Assembly (NCBI GenBank): GCA_018820005.1 | Contig: JAHJOS010000502.1 | Location: forward strand, 1-6,919 | Source of the DNA: Alphaproteobacteria bacterium | GTDB lineage: Bacteria; Pseudomonadota; Alphaproteobacteria; Rhizobiales; Devosiaceae | Length of the DNA: 6,919 nucleotides | Reading direction: 5' to 3' | Part shown: piece after piece, positions 1-5,846 of the stretch | Numbering within the stretch: the stretch's first letter is position 1 | Layout of the letters: every line of letters begins with the position of its first letter | Translations under genes and position numbers: made by a program | Notes under the pieces: generated by a model | Told to the model about the DNA's origin: nothing | The model's input: the letters and a program-made list of their open reading frames with translations, nothing else | Databases searched by the model: none

Positions 1-3000
1 GCCCAGTCGCGCATTGCCGCCGTCGCCGCCCGAGCGCATGGCGCCGGCCATGCCCTGGGTGGGGTCGATCAGCGAGCCATAGAGATCGCGGATGTCCATG
101 CCGAGCTGGCGCTGGCCGAAATACCAGCCGTCAGGGCTGGGGACGCCGAAGTTGGTGAGGTTGAGAATGCCCAGGTCCACGGCGGCAACAGCGACATAGG
201 CGGTCTGGCCAGCGGCCAGATTGCCCAGGGCGACGTCGACGGTCACGGTCTGGCGCGGCAGGGAGACTTCGGGCGTGGTCAGCTTGACGTCGAGCTTGCG
301 GTCACCCGGCTCGACATCGGCAAAGGCCAGGCCCAGGGCACGGGCCGGCATGCGCTTCTCGCCGGCATCAGACGGACGATAGAGCACGGCCGTCACATAG
401 GCGCCCGGACCCCATTCGTCGGTGACGGTCAGGTCCACGGTGGTGCCGTCGGCGGGCACGTCCACGGCCTGCATGTCGATGACGCGGTTGTCGATCACCA
501 TCACCAGTGCGGTGCCGGCGAACTGCGGATCGAGCTTGAGCTTGGCGGTTTCGCCGACGCGATAGGCTGGCTTGTCGAGCGCGACCGACAGGGTGTCGGG
601 CGTGTTGGAGCCGGCCTGGGCATAGTAGTAGCCGGCGTAGAATTCATAGCTCGAGGAGGTCGCGTCATCGCCCGTGGTCTCCACGGTCAGCTGATAGCGG
701 CCCCAATCGACATTGGCGCCCACTTTGATCGAACCGCCATCGGGCGTATCGGCTGTGCCGCTTGCGACGTCACGGGTGGTGGTGATGGCTTCCCACTGCC
801 AGGTGCTGCCATTGCGGTACCACTGGTAGTTGGTGTCGAGGCGCTGCAGCGTCCAGGTGACGCCGGTCTTGGCCACGGCCTTGCCCTCGGGCGAGACGGC
901 GATCACGTCGAACTCGGCCGCGCTGCCCGATGCCAGGCCCGAAGGATCGGAGAACACCGGCTTGATGCCGATGCGATCGCTGGTGGCCAGCACGGGACGG
1001 CTGATGGCGCGTTCGATGCTGCGGCCATTGGTATCGATCAGGCGTAGCAGCACCTGGGCCTCGAGCGGCCGTGTGGTGGTCTGCGTATCGGGCAGGGTCA
1101 CCTCGGCGACGGCATTGCCGGATTCGTCAGTGGTGCCCACGACGCCCAGGGGCTCGCGGGTGGTTTCCATGGTGTCGTCTTCACGGCCAAAGGTATAGCC
1201 GGGGAAATCGGCGAGGGTCTTGACCGGGCGGATAATGGCATCGGCCTCGATGGACAGGTCCGGCGCGGTGGCGCCATAGAGATATTTGGCCGCCACGTCG
1301 ATCTGGGTCACGGCACCGGCCACGAAGGGCGCGGCATCGGGGGTGGAGACCTCAAAGGCCAGTCGTTCGGGCTCAAAGTCCTCGACCAGGAAGCTGGTGG
1401 ACGACAGGGCCTCGGCATTGGGGTCCGAATACAGTCGCACCGTCCAGGAGCCGCGCATGGCTTCCTCGGCCATGGGCAGGGCGGAGAAATAGCTGCCCAG
1501 GCCGGTATCATCGAGCAGCTGCTTGCTGGCGACGACGCCATCGGGGCGCTCGACTTCCAGGGTCAGCGGCAGGCCGGCCACGGCCTTGGCATGGTCATCG
1601 CGCAGCAGCGCGGTGAGGAACACGGTTTCGCCGGGGCGATAGACGCCGCGCTCGGTGGTGGCAAACAGGTCGAGCGGGCCGGGCGAGGGACGGCCCTCGA
1701 CGCCACGGTCGGTCAGATCAAATGCGGGCTTGGAGAGATCGAGGAAGGCATAGTCGCCGTCTTCGGTCTCGGCCACCAGCAGCTGGGGCGCGCGGCCGCC
1801 GGTGCCGCGGGCCAGGCCCGGCGCAAACACGGCCTGGCCATTGGCGTCGGTGGTGCCTTCGCCCAAGATGTCATTGTTGAGCGCCACCAGGCGCACCTTG
1901 GCATTGGCCAGCGGCTGGGCGCTGGTCAGGCTGCGCACAAAGGCGTGCACGCCGTCGTCGCCGGCGACCGTGGTCAGGCCCAGATCGGTGACGATGAACC
2001 ACTGGGTGGCCTTTTCGCTCCAATAGTCGTCGTTGCGGTCGCCCTTGATGCGGGCGGTCACCACATAGGCGCCGGCCGGCATGTCGCCGATGGCGTCGGC
2101 CACCGGAATGGCGGTGGTGGTCAGTTCATTGGCCTGGCCGCGGGCCAGATCGATCTCGCCGGTCCAGACCTGTTGGCCGACGCGGTCGGCAATGTCCTGG
2201 GCGGCATAGTCAGTCAGATTGCCCTGGAAGATGCCATCGCGCACGGCAGCGGCAACGCCGCGATCGCCAATGCGGTAGATCTTGAGCTCGGCGATGTCGG
2301 CATTGACCGAGGTGATCGGCAGGCCGCCGCCGAGGCCGGCGGGCATGACATAGGCGTTGTTGGCAAAGCCGACGAAGGGCGCGCGGTCGGGCACATAGAC
2401 ATTGAGGTCAACGTCCTGGGCCAGCACTTCGCCATCGGCCGAGGGCAGGCCGGCGCGCAGCTTGATGGCATAGCGGCTGCCATGCTGGACGCCTTCGATA
2501 CAGATCTGGTCGGCTTCGGTCTCGACCGAAACCTGCGGCGCATCGGCTACCACCACATAGGCGGAGAGGTCCGTGCTGCCCAGCGGATTGGAGAAGACGG
2601 CGCAGATGCGCGGCGCAGCGGCTTCCGCATCGACCACATGGTCGGACACGCGGAAGCCATGCTGGGCAACGACGTCAGCCAGATGGGCCACCAGATCGCT
2701 GTCATCGATTAGCGACAGGCTCACCCGCATGCTGGCAATGGCCTCGCGCCACATCTCGCGATATTCAAAGCTATAGGCCAGATCGCGCAGGGCGTCGGCG
2801 CGGTCCTGCGGCGCATCGGCGCGCAGGAACGCATTCATGGCGGCAGACGAGGCAGTGACCGCCAGATCATAGCTGTTGTCGCCTTCGGCCTGGCCGGCCA
2901 CGGCATTGGCGCGGGTCAGCAGGGCGTCGGCGAGGCCGAGCCAGATCAGGCCGTCATTGGGGTTGATGGCCAGGGCCTGACGATAGGCTATGATGGCACC

Positions 3001-3483
3001 CGCGGGGTTCTCGGCGCCATAGGCCTCGTCACCTGCGGCGACCAGATCGGCATAGGTGGTCTTGGGTGGCGGCGCATCGGTCTGAGGCAGCTCATTGACC
3101 AACTGGTTGGCAGCGTCGATGACGTCCTGAGCGGGGAAGGGCAGTTCGGCCTGGCGCTCGGCCTGCGTGACAGCGGCAGACGGCACGCGGCTGATCTTGC
3201 CCGAGGTCGCGCCCTTGAACTGGGTCTGTTCGCCCACGGCGCCCTTGAGGAAGCACCAGTTGGACTTTTCATTGAAGGTGAAGGCCTGGCAGATCTTGTC
3301 GTCCGTGCAACTGGCGCTACAGGTGTCGAGATCGGTGCCCTTGATCACCGCGTAGTCATAGCCTGGCAGGTCGGTGCCGGGCAGCAGGGTGACCTTGGAA
3401 TCAGCAGCCTGTACCTGAGCCAGGCCCAGTCCCAGAATAAGCGCCGCGCCAAACCAACGAACCATGCCACGAGTGATGGCCAT
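1..3483 (-). CDS. Alpha-2-macroglobulin family protein with N-terminal PAN/Apple-like domain, C-terminus cut by window edge
   Basis: Continuous frame of 1161 codons from ATG at 3483 to base 1, with no stop. Bacterial alpha-2-macroglobulins are large periplasmic proteins thought to trap attacking proteases; E. coli YfhM is the model. Residues 1-26 form a Sec signal peptide (R5 and R9, core FGAALILGLGLA, likely cleavage VQA|AD). There is no lipobox cysteine, unlike lipoprotein YfhM. Residues about 31-96 resemble a PAN/Apple domain with C55, C59, C65 and C77. Residues about 141-275 are helical and TPR-like (for example AIIAYRQALAINPND). Macroglobulin-type beta domains follow: the 'TDLGLTTVAGDDGVHAFVRS' segment near 490, 'TERGVYRPGETV' near 610, 'LDKPAYRVGETAKLKL' near 967, 'DEWGPGAYVTAVLYRP' near 1020, and 'GWYFGQRQLGMDIRDLYG' near 1130, just before a Gly-rich tail. 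Relatives are about 1650-1850 residues, so roughly 500-700 residues, including any CxEQ thioester, lie outside. Family assignment is secure; thioester status is unknown. The start is fixed by a strong Shine-Dalgarno and the signal peptide. Confidence 0.93.
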   Translation of the reverse strand, partial: MAITRGMVRWFGAALILGLGLAQVQAADSKVTLLPGTDLPGYDYAVIKGTDLDTCSASCTDDKICQAFTFNEKSNWCFLKGAVGEQTQFKGATSGKISRVPSAAVTQAERQAELPFPAQDVIDAANQLVNELPQTDAPPPKTTYADLVAAGDEAYGAENPAGAIIAYRQALAINPNDGLIWLGLADALLTRANAVAGQAEGDNSYDLAVTASSAAMNAFLRADAPQDRADALRDLAYSFEYREMWREAIASMRVSLSLIDDSDLVAHLADVVAQHGFRVSDHVVDAEAAAPRICAVFSNPLGSTDLSAYVVVADAPQVSVETEADQICIEGVQHGSRYAIKLRAGLPSADGEVLAQDVDLNVYVPDRAPFVGFANNAYVMPAGLGGGLPITSVNADIAELKIYRIGDRGVAAAVRDGIFQGNLTDYAAQDIADRVGQQVWTGEIDLARGQANELTTTAIPVADAIGDMPAGAYVVTARIKGDRNDDYWSEKATQWFIVTDLGLTTVAGDDGVHAFVRSLTSAQPLANAKVRLVALNNDILGEGTTDANGQAVFAPGLARGTGGRAPQLLVAETEDGDYAFLDLSKPAFDLTDRGVEGRPSPGPLDLFATTERGVYRPGETVFLTALLRDDHAKAVAGLPLTLEVERPDGVVASKQLLDDTGLGSYFSALPMAEEAMRGSWTVRLYSDPNAEALSSTSFLVEDFEPERLAFEVSTPDAAPFVAGAVTQIDVAAKYLYGATAPDLSIEADAIIRPVKTLADFPGYTFGREDDTMETTREPLGVVGTTDESGNAVAEVTLPDTQTTTRPLEAQVLLRLIDTNGRSIERAISRPVLATSDRIGIKPVFSDPSGLASGSAAEFDVIAVSPEGKAVAKTGVTWTLQRLDTNYQWYRNGSTWQWEAITTTRDVASGTADTPDGGSIKVGANVDWGRYQLTVETTGDDATSSSYEFYAGYYYAQAGSNTPDTLSVALDKPAYRVGETAKLKLDPQFAGTALVMVIDNRVIDMQAVDVPADGTTVDLTVTDEWGPGAYVTAVLYRPSDAGEKRMPARALGLAFADVEPGDRKLDVKLTTPEVSLPRQTVTVDVALGNLAAGQTAYVAVAAVDLGILNLTNFGVPSPDGWYFGQRQLGMDIRDLYGSLIDPTQGMAGAMRSGGDGGNARLG

Positions 3484-3592
3484 GATGTCCTCCCAGACTG
3501 CTTTTGAGAGCAGCATAAGGAGATGACTGGCGGTCGGAAAGCAAGGGGTTGGAATGCCCTAACGCAAATATTGATTCGGGGTCTGGGTCGCC
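3484..3592 (-). other. Intergenic leader between DGPF gene and macroglobulin gene
   Basis: These 109 bases separate two genes of the same direction. I find no hairpin followed by a T run that would end transcription of the upstream gene, and no convincing -35/-10 pair: the best minus-strand TTGCTT has a T/A-rich partner only at about 20-21 bases. A small inverted repeat, CTGCT-6-AGCAG (3498-3513), sits just upstream of the Shine-Dalgarno; with a 5-base stem it is probably chance. Whether the macroglobulin gene has its own promoter or is read through from the DGPF gene cannot be settled here. Confidence 0.4.
3488..3494 (-). promoter_or_regulatory. Ribosome binding site of the macroglobulin gene
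   Basis: On the minus strand this reads GGGAGGA, four bases before the ATG at 3483. It supports that start over the next in-frame ATG (codon 7), which would lose the basic start of the signal peptide. Confidence 0.75.
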
Positions 3593-3955
3593 TCAGACCG
3601 GGTTGTAGATGCGCAGCGGCCGGATCTCATAGGAGCCGCCGTCCGGGTTGGCTACGGACAGGTCGCGGGCGAACTGGATGGCCTCTTCGCGCGTGTCGCA
3701 GTCCACGACATAAAAGCCCAGAAACTGCTCCTTGGTTTCTGCAAAGGGGCCATCGAGCACCACGGGCGCGCCGCTGGTCTTGCGCAGGGTGGTGGCCGTG
3801 TCAGTATTCTGCAGGCGCACCACCGGGCCCAGTTTTCCCTTGGCCTTCATGGTCTCTTGTACCGCGCCCAGCCGGACCATGCAGGCGTCGTCCTCTGCCT
3901 GAGTCCAGCCGGATACGGCCTTTTCGTCATTGTAGCACAGCACGGCATACATCAT
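3593..3955 (-). CDS. DGPF/YCII-related domain protein, 120 residues
   Basis: Small single-domain protein of the YCII-related (DGPF) family, a dimeric ferredoxin-like alpha/beta fold whose biochemical role is mostly unknown. The N-terminal strand is MMYAVLCYND. The signature LDGPFAETKEQFLGFYVVD covers residues 67-85, with DGPF itself at 68-71, and a predicted helix follows (REEAIQFARDLS). The length fits the family. It has no histidine at all, so the conserved His/Asp pair reported for YciI-type members is absent and it belongs with the DGPF branch. No signal peptide; likely cytoplasmic. The frame stays open upstream to an ATG at 4093, but the added residues are basic and unlike the family, while the ATG at 3955 (or the next codon, 3952) directly follows a strong Shine-Dalgarno. 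In other bacteria DGPF genes often accompany ECF42-type sigma factors; none is visible here. Divergent from the aldo/keto reductase and upstream of the macroglobulin gene. Confidence 0.88.
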   Translation of the reverse strand: MMYAVLCYNDEKAVSGWTQAEDDACMVRLGAVQETMKAKGKLGPVVRLQNTDTATTLRKTSGAPVVLDGPFAETKEQFLGFYVVDCDTREEAIQFARDLSVANPDGGSYEIRPLRIYNPV

Positions 3956-3960
3956 GGCAA

Positions 3961-3968
3961 CCCCTCCC
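3961..3968 (-). promoter_or_regulatory. Ribosome binding site deciding the DGPF gene start
   Basis: The minus strand reads GGGAGGGG followed by TTGCC and ATG-ATG. The spacing is 5 bases to the first ATG (3955) and 8 to the second (3952), so either could be used. This rejects the longer start at 4093. Confidence 0.72.
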
Positions 3969-4049
3969 AATGGGTGCCCGCACAATAAAGTCAAACGCGC
4001 GCGGCGCAACCGGAACATGGTGGCCCGGCGCTGCGCCAGCACAGTGCGA

Positions 4050-4078
4050 TTGACCCGACTCTGATTGCACTTTAGCGC
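4050..4078 (+). promoter_or_regulatory. Possible promoter of the aldo/keto reductase operon
   Basis: TTGACC at 4050-4055 matches the -35 consensus at five of six bases. A -10 at normal spacing would fall on 4071-4078 (TTTAGCGC), which is a poor match to TATAAT. The element lies about 50 bases upstream of the start codon at 4107 in the divergent intergenic region. A weak -10 overlapped by a palindrome would suit a regulated promoter, but this is inference. Confidence 0.35.
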
Positions 4079-4081
4079 TAA
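4072..4081. promoter_or_regulatory. Putative LacI-family-type operator (palindrome TTAGCGCTAA)
   Basis: A perfect 10-base palindrome with a central CG step, the hallmark of LacI/GalR operators. The 14 bases 4070-4083 (CTTTAGCGCTAACA) match an idealised TGTTAGCGCTAACA at 12 positions. It covers the expected -10 of the operon promoter, so a bound repressor would block transcription. It also lies upstream of the DGPF gene on the other strand. No regulator gene is in the window. A 10-base palindrome can occur by chance; position and form make it plausible. Confidence 0.35.
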
Positions 4082-4093
4082 CACCGGGAACAA

Positions 4094-4099
4094 AGGAGG
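4094..4099 (+). promoter_or_regulatory. Ribosome binding site deciding the aldo/keto reductase start
   Basis: AGGAGG lies 7 bases before the ATG at 4107 and only 1 base before the in-frame ATG at 4101. The usual spacing therefore selects 4107, giving an N-terminus MEYRYLGRSG that fits the family. Confidence 0.75.
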
Positions 4100-4106
4100 A
4101 ATGCCG

Positions 4107-5168
4107 ATGGAGTATCGCTATCTGGGCCGCTCTGGCCTGAAGGTCTCGACCCTGACAATGGGCACTATGACGTTCGGCGGCTCTGAGAAGATCGGCGCGG
4201 CCGACCAGGCCGATGCAACGCGGCAGATCGATCTGTGCCTGGATGCCGGCATCAACTTGCTCGACACCGCCAATGTCTACAATGCCGGGGTCTCCGAGGA
4301 GATGATCGGGGTGGCCCTGAGTGAGAACGGGCGCCGCCAAAAGGCGCTGGTCGCCACCAAGGTGCGCTTCCGCATGGGCGATGGGCCCAATGAGGTCGGC
4401 CTGTCGCGCCATCACATCATCGCCCAGGCCGAGGCGAGCCTGCGCCGCCTCAAGACCGATGTCATCGATCTCTACCAGGTGCATGAATGGGATGGGCAGA
4501 CGCCCATCGAGGAGACCATGGAAGCACTCGATACGCTCGTGCGCCAGGGCAAGGTGCGCTATATCGGCTGCTCGAATTACTCGGGTTGGCACATAATGAA
4601 GGCGCTGGGCGCGGCCGAGCGGCGCCAGGCCGAACGCTTTGTCTCCCAGCAGATCCACTACACGCTCTATTCGCGCGAAGCTGAATATGAACTGGTGCCG
4701 ATCAGCGGGGATCAGGGCCTGGGCATACTGATCTGGTCGCCGCTGGCCGGTGGCTTGCTGTCGGGCAAATATCGCCGCGACGGCGGGCCCGAGAGCGGCC
4801 GCCATGTCGAGGGCTATCGCGAGCCGCCGGTGCCCGATCGCGACCGGCTCTATGACATTGTCGATGTCATTGTTGCCATCGCCGATGAACGCAATGTGTC
4901 CGGCGCGCAGGTTGCTTTGGCCTGGTCGCTGGGCCGGCCGGGCGTCACCTCGGTCATTATCGGTGGGCGCAGCGACTCCCAGTTCAAGGACAATCTGGCT
5001 GCTGCAGAATTGCGCCTCACCGCTGAGGAGCGCCAGCGGCTCGATGCGGTCAGCCGGCCGCCGCTGCTCTACCCCTATTGGCACCAGACCTATACGGCCA
5101 ATGATCGTCTCGGCGCCGTCGATGCCGATCTCCTTACCCCTTACGTAGAAGAGTTCAAACGTGGCTGA
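4107..5168 (+). CDS. Aldo/keto reductase, 353 residues
   Basis: Cytoplasmic NADP(H)-dependent oxidoreductase of the aldo/keto reductase superfamily, interconverting carbonyl compounds and alcohols on a TIM barrel. The catalytic tetrad is complete: D53 and Y58 in LLDTANVYNAGVSEE, K85 in VATKVRF, and H126 in DLYQVHEWDG. Other family marks are the N-terminal MEYRYLGRSGLKVSTLTMG, SNYSGWH near 156-162, QIHYTLYSREAEYELVP near 182-198, the substrate-loop region WSPLAGGLLSGKY at 210-222, and the cofactor-phosphate-binding segment IIGGRSDSQFKDNLAAAEL at 284-302. The length is typical of the YhdN/AKR11-12-like branch. It is the first gene of a plus-strand run of three; its last codons overlap the next start by 8 bases. 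A -35-like element and a palindrome lie upstream. The substrate cannot be told from sequence. A sugar-derived aldehyde or ketone is a guess supported only by the LacI-like operator. No residue looks defective. Confidence 0.95.
   Translation: MEYRYLGRSGLKVSTLTMGTMTFGGSEKIGAADQADATRQIDLCLDAGINLLDTANVYNAGVSEEMIGVALSENGRRQKALVATKVRFRMGDGPNEVGLSRHHIIAQAEASLRRLKTDVIDLYQVHEWDGQTPIEETMEALDTLVRQGKVRYIGCSNYSGWHIMKALGAAERRQAERFVSQQIHYTLYSREAEYELVPISGDQGLGILIWSPLAGGLLSGKYRRDGGPESGRHVEGYREPPVPDRDRLYDIVDVIVAIADERNVSGAQVALAWSLGRPGVTSVIIGGRSDSQFKDNLAAAELRLTAEERQRLDAVSRPPLLYPYWHQTYTANDRLGAVDADLLTPYVEEFKRG
5147..5153 (+). promoter_or_regulatory. Ribosome binding site for the GTG-started hydrolase gene
   Basis: AGAAGAG, a moderate Shine-Dalgarno inside the end of the aldo/keto reductase gene, 7 bases before the GTG at 5161. 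It supports the GTG start and translational coupling of the two genes. Confidence 0.5.
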
Positions 5169-5844
5169 TTACCTGTTCGCGCCGCACAATCCAGTAACCG
5201 TTCCCATCGCCCGTGGCGGCCTGTTCGCCGTGCGCCGAGTCTATTGTGTGGGGCGCAACTATGCCGAGCATATCGTGGAGATGGGCAATGACACCCGCGA
5301 TCCACCGTTCTTTTTTGCCAAGCCGGCCGATGCGGTGGTGGCTGGCGGCGCGGCCATTCCCTATCCGCCGCGTACTGCCGATTTCCAGCACGAGATCGAG
5401 CTGGTCGTGGCCATCGGCAAGGAGGGCGCCGATATTGCCGTCGCCGATGCGCTCGAGCATGTCTATGGTTACGCCGTTGGATTGGACATGACGCGGCGGG
5501 ACCTGCAGGCAGTTGCCAAAAAGGCTGGTCGCCCGTGGGAAATGGCCAAGGCCTTCGACTTCTCCGCACCCATCGGCAGCATCGAGCCGGTCAGTGCCAT
5601 TTGCCATCCCGCCAAAGGGACGATTACGCTCAAGGTAAACGGTGAAGTGCGTCAGAGCGGTGATCTGGGTGACCAGATCTGGAGCGTGGCCGAGGCGATT
5701 GCCCATCTATCCCAGTTCGTCACCCTGCAGGCGGGCGACCTGATCATGACCGGCACGCCCGCGGGCGTGGCGCCGGTGGCGCGCGGCGACGTGCTGGAGG
5801 GCGCCATTGAAGGTGTCGGCAGCGTGCGGACCATGATCGTCTGA
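5161..5844 (+). CDS. Fumarylacetoacetate hydrolase family protein (fumarylpyruvate hydrolase / FAHD1-like), 227 residues
   Basis: Metal-dependent enzyme of the FAH superfamily, which cleaves or decarboxylates beta-diketo and oxo acids such as fumarylpyruvate, acylpyruvates or oxaloacetate. At 227 residues it is the short single-domain form, like NagK-type fumarylpyruvate hydrolases and human FAHD1. Visible family residues are: YCVGRNYAEHIVEMG at 28-42, with H37 and E40 matching the catalytic His-Glu pair of FAHD1; the metal ligands E78 and E80 in FQHEIELVVAIG and D109 in YAVGLDMTRRDLQ; K130 in WEMAKAFD; and TGTPAGV at 197-203. The site is therefore complete. The start is GTG at 5161, overlapping the reductase stop by 8 bases; the N-terminus ADYLFAPHNPVTVPI resembles relatives. 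No signal peptide, so cytoplasmic. Co-transcription with the reductase suggests a shared catabolic route. Fumarylpyruvate (gentisate pathway) is possible, but no dioxygenase or isomerase is adjacent, so the exact substrate is open. Confidence 0.93.
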   Translation: MADYLFAPHNPVTVPIARGGLFAVRRVYCVGRNYAEHIVEMGNDTRDPPFFFAKPADAVVAGGAAIPYPPRTADFQHEIELVVAIGKEGADIAVADALEHVYGYAVGLDMTRRDLQAVAKKAGRPWEMAKAFDFSAPIGSIEPVSAICHPAKGTITLKVNGEVRQSGDLGDQIWSVAEAIAHLSQFVTLQAGDLIMTGTPAGVAPVARGDVLEGAIEGVGSVRTMIV

Positions 5845-5846
5845 TG
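5842..5846 (+). promoter_or_regulatory. TGATG stop-start junction coupling hydrolase and helicase
   Basis: The hydrolase stop TGA (5842-5844) overlaps the helicase ATG (5844-5846) by one base. No purine-rich Shine-Dalgarno of normal strength precedes it, so a ribosome ending on the hydrolase most likely restarts here. This ties helicase output to that of the metabolic genes unless a promoter lies inside the hydrolase gene. Confidence 0.6.

Noticed and set aside
1591..2712. A 373-codon open frame on the plus strand
   Set aside because: It lies wholly antisense to the macroglobulin gene. Its product is Gly/Ala/His-rich, resembles no family, and reflects third-position GC bias of the true strand.
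3498..3513. Inverted repeat CTGCT/AGCAG as a terminator or attenuator
   Set aside because: The stem is only five bases, mixed in GC, and no T run follows on either strand.
3966..3994. TTGACT on the minus strand (3994-3989) as a -35 for the DGPF gene
   Set aside because: Its -10 would fall at 3971-3966 (ATTGGG), a poor match that overlaps the Shine-Dalgarno, leaving no room for a leader.
4026..4036. Palindrome GGCGC-T-GCGCC
   Set aside because: The single-base loop cannot form a hairpin as drawn, and such GC palindromes are frequent by chance in this base composition.
3523..4053. A 176-codon plus-strand frame over the DGPF gene
   Set aside because: The product is Arg/Trp/Pro-rich with no domain, and the opposite strand carries the DGPF signature and a strong Shine-Dalgarno.
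3927..5084. A 385-codon open frame on the minus strand
   Set aside because: It is antisense to the aldo/keto reductase, whose complete catalytic tetrad shows the real coding strand. It has no recognisable domain and also overlaps the DGPF start.
5155..5706. A 183-codon minus-strand frame opposite the hydrolase gene
   Set aside because: It is a mirror frame of a gene with intact FAH-family metal ligands; it has no family resemblance of its own.
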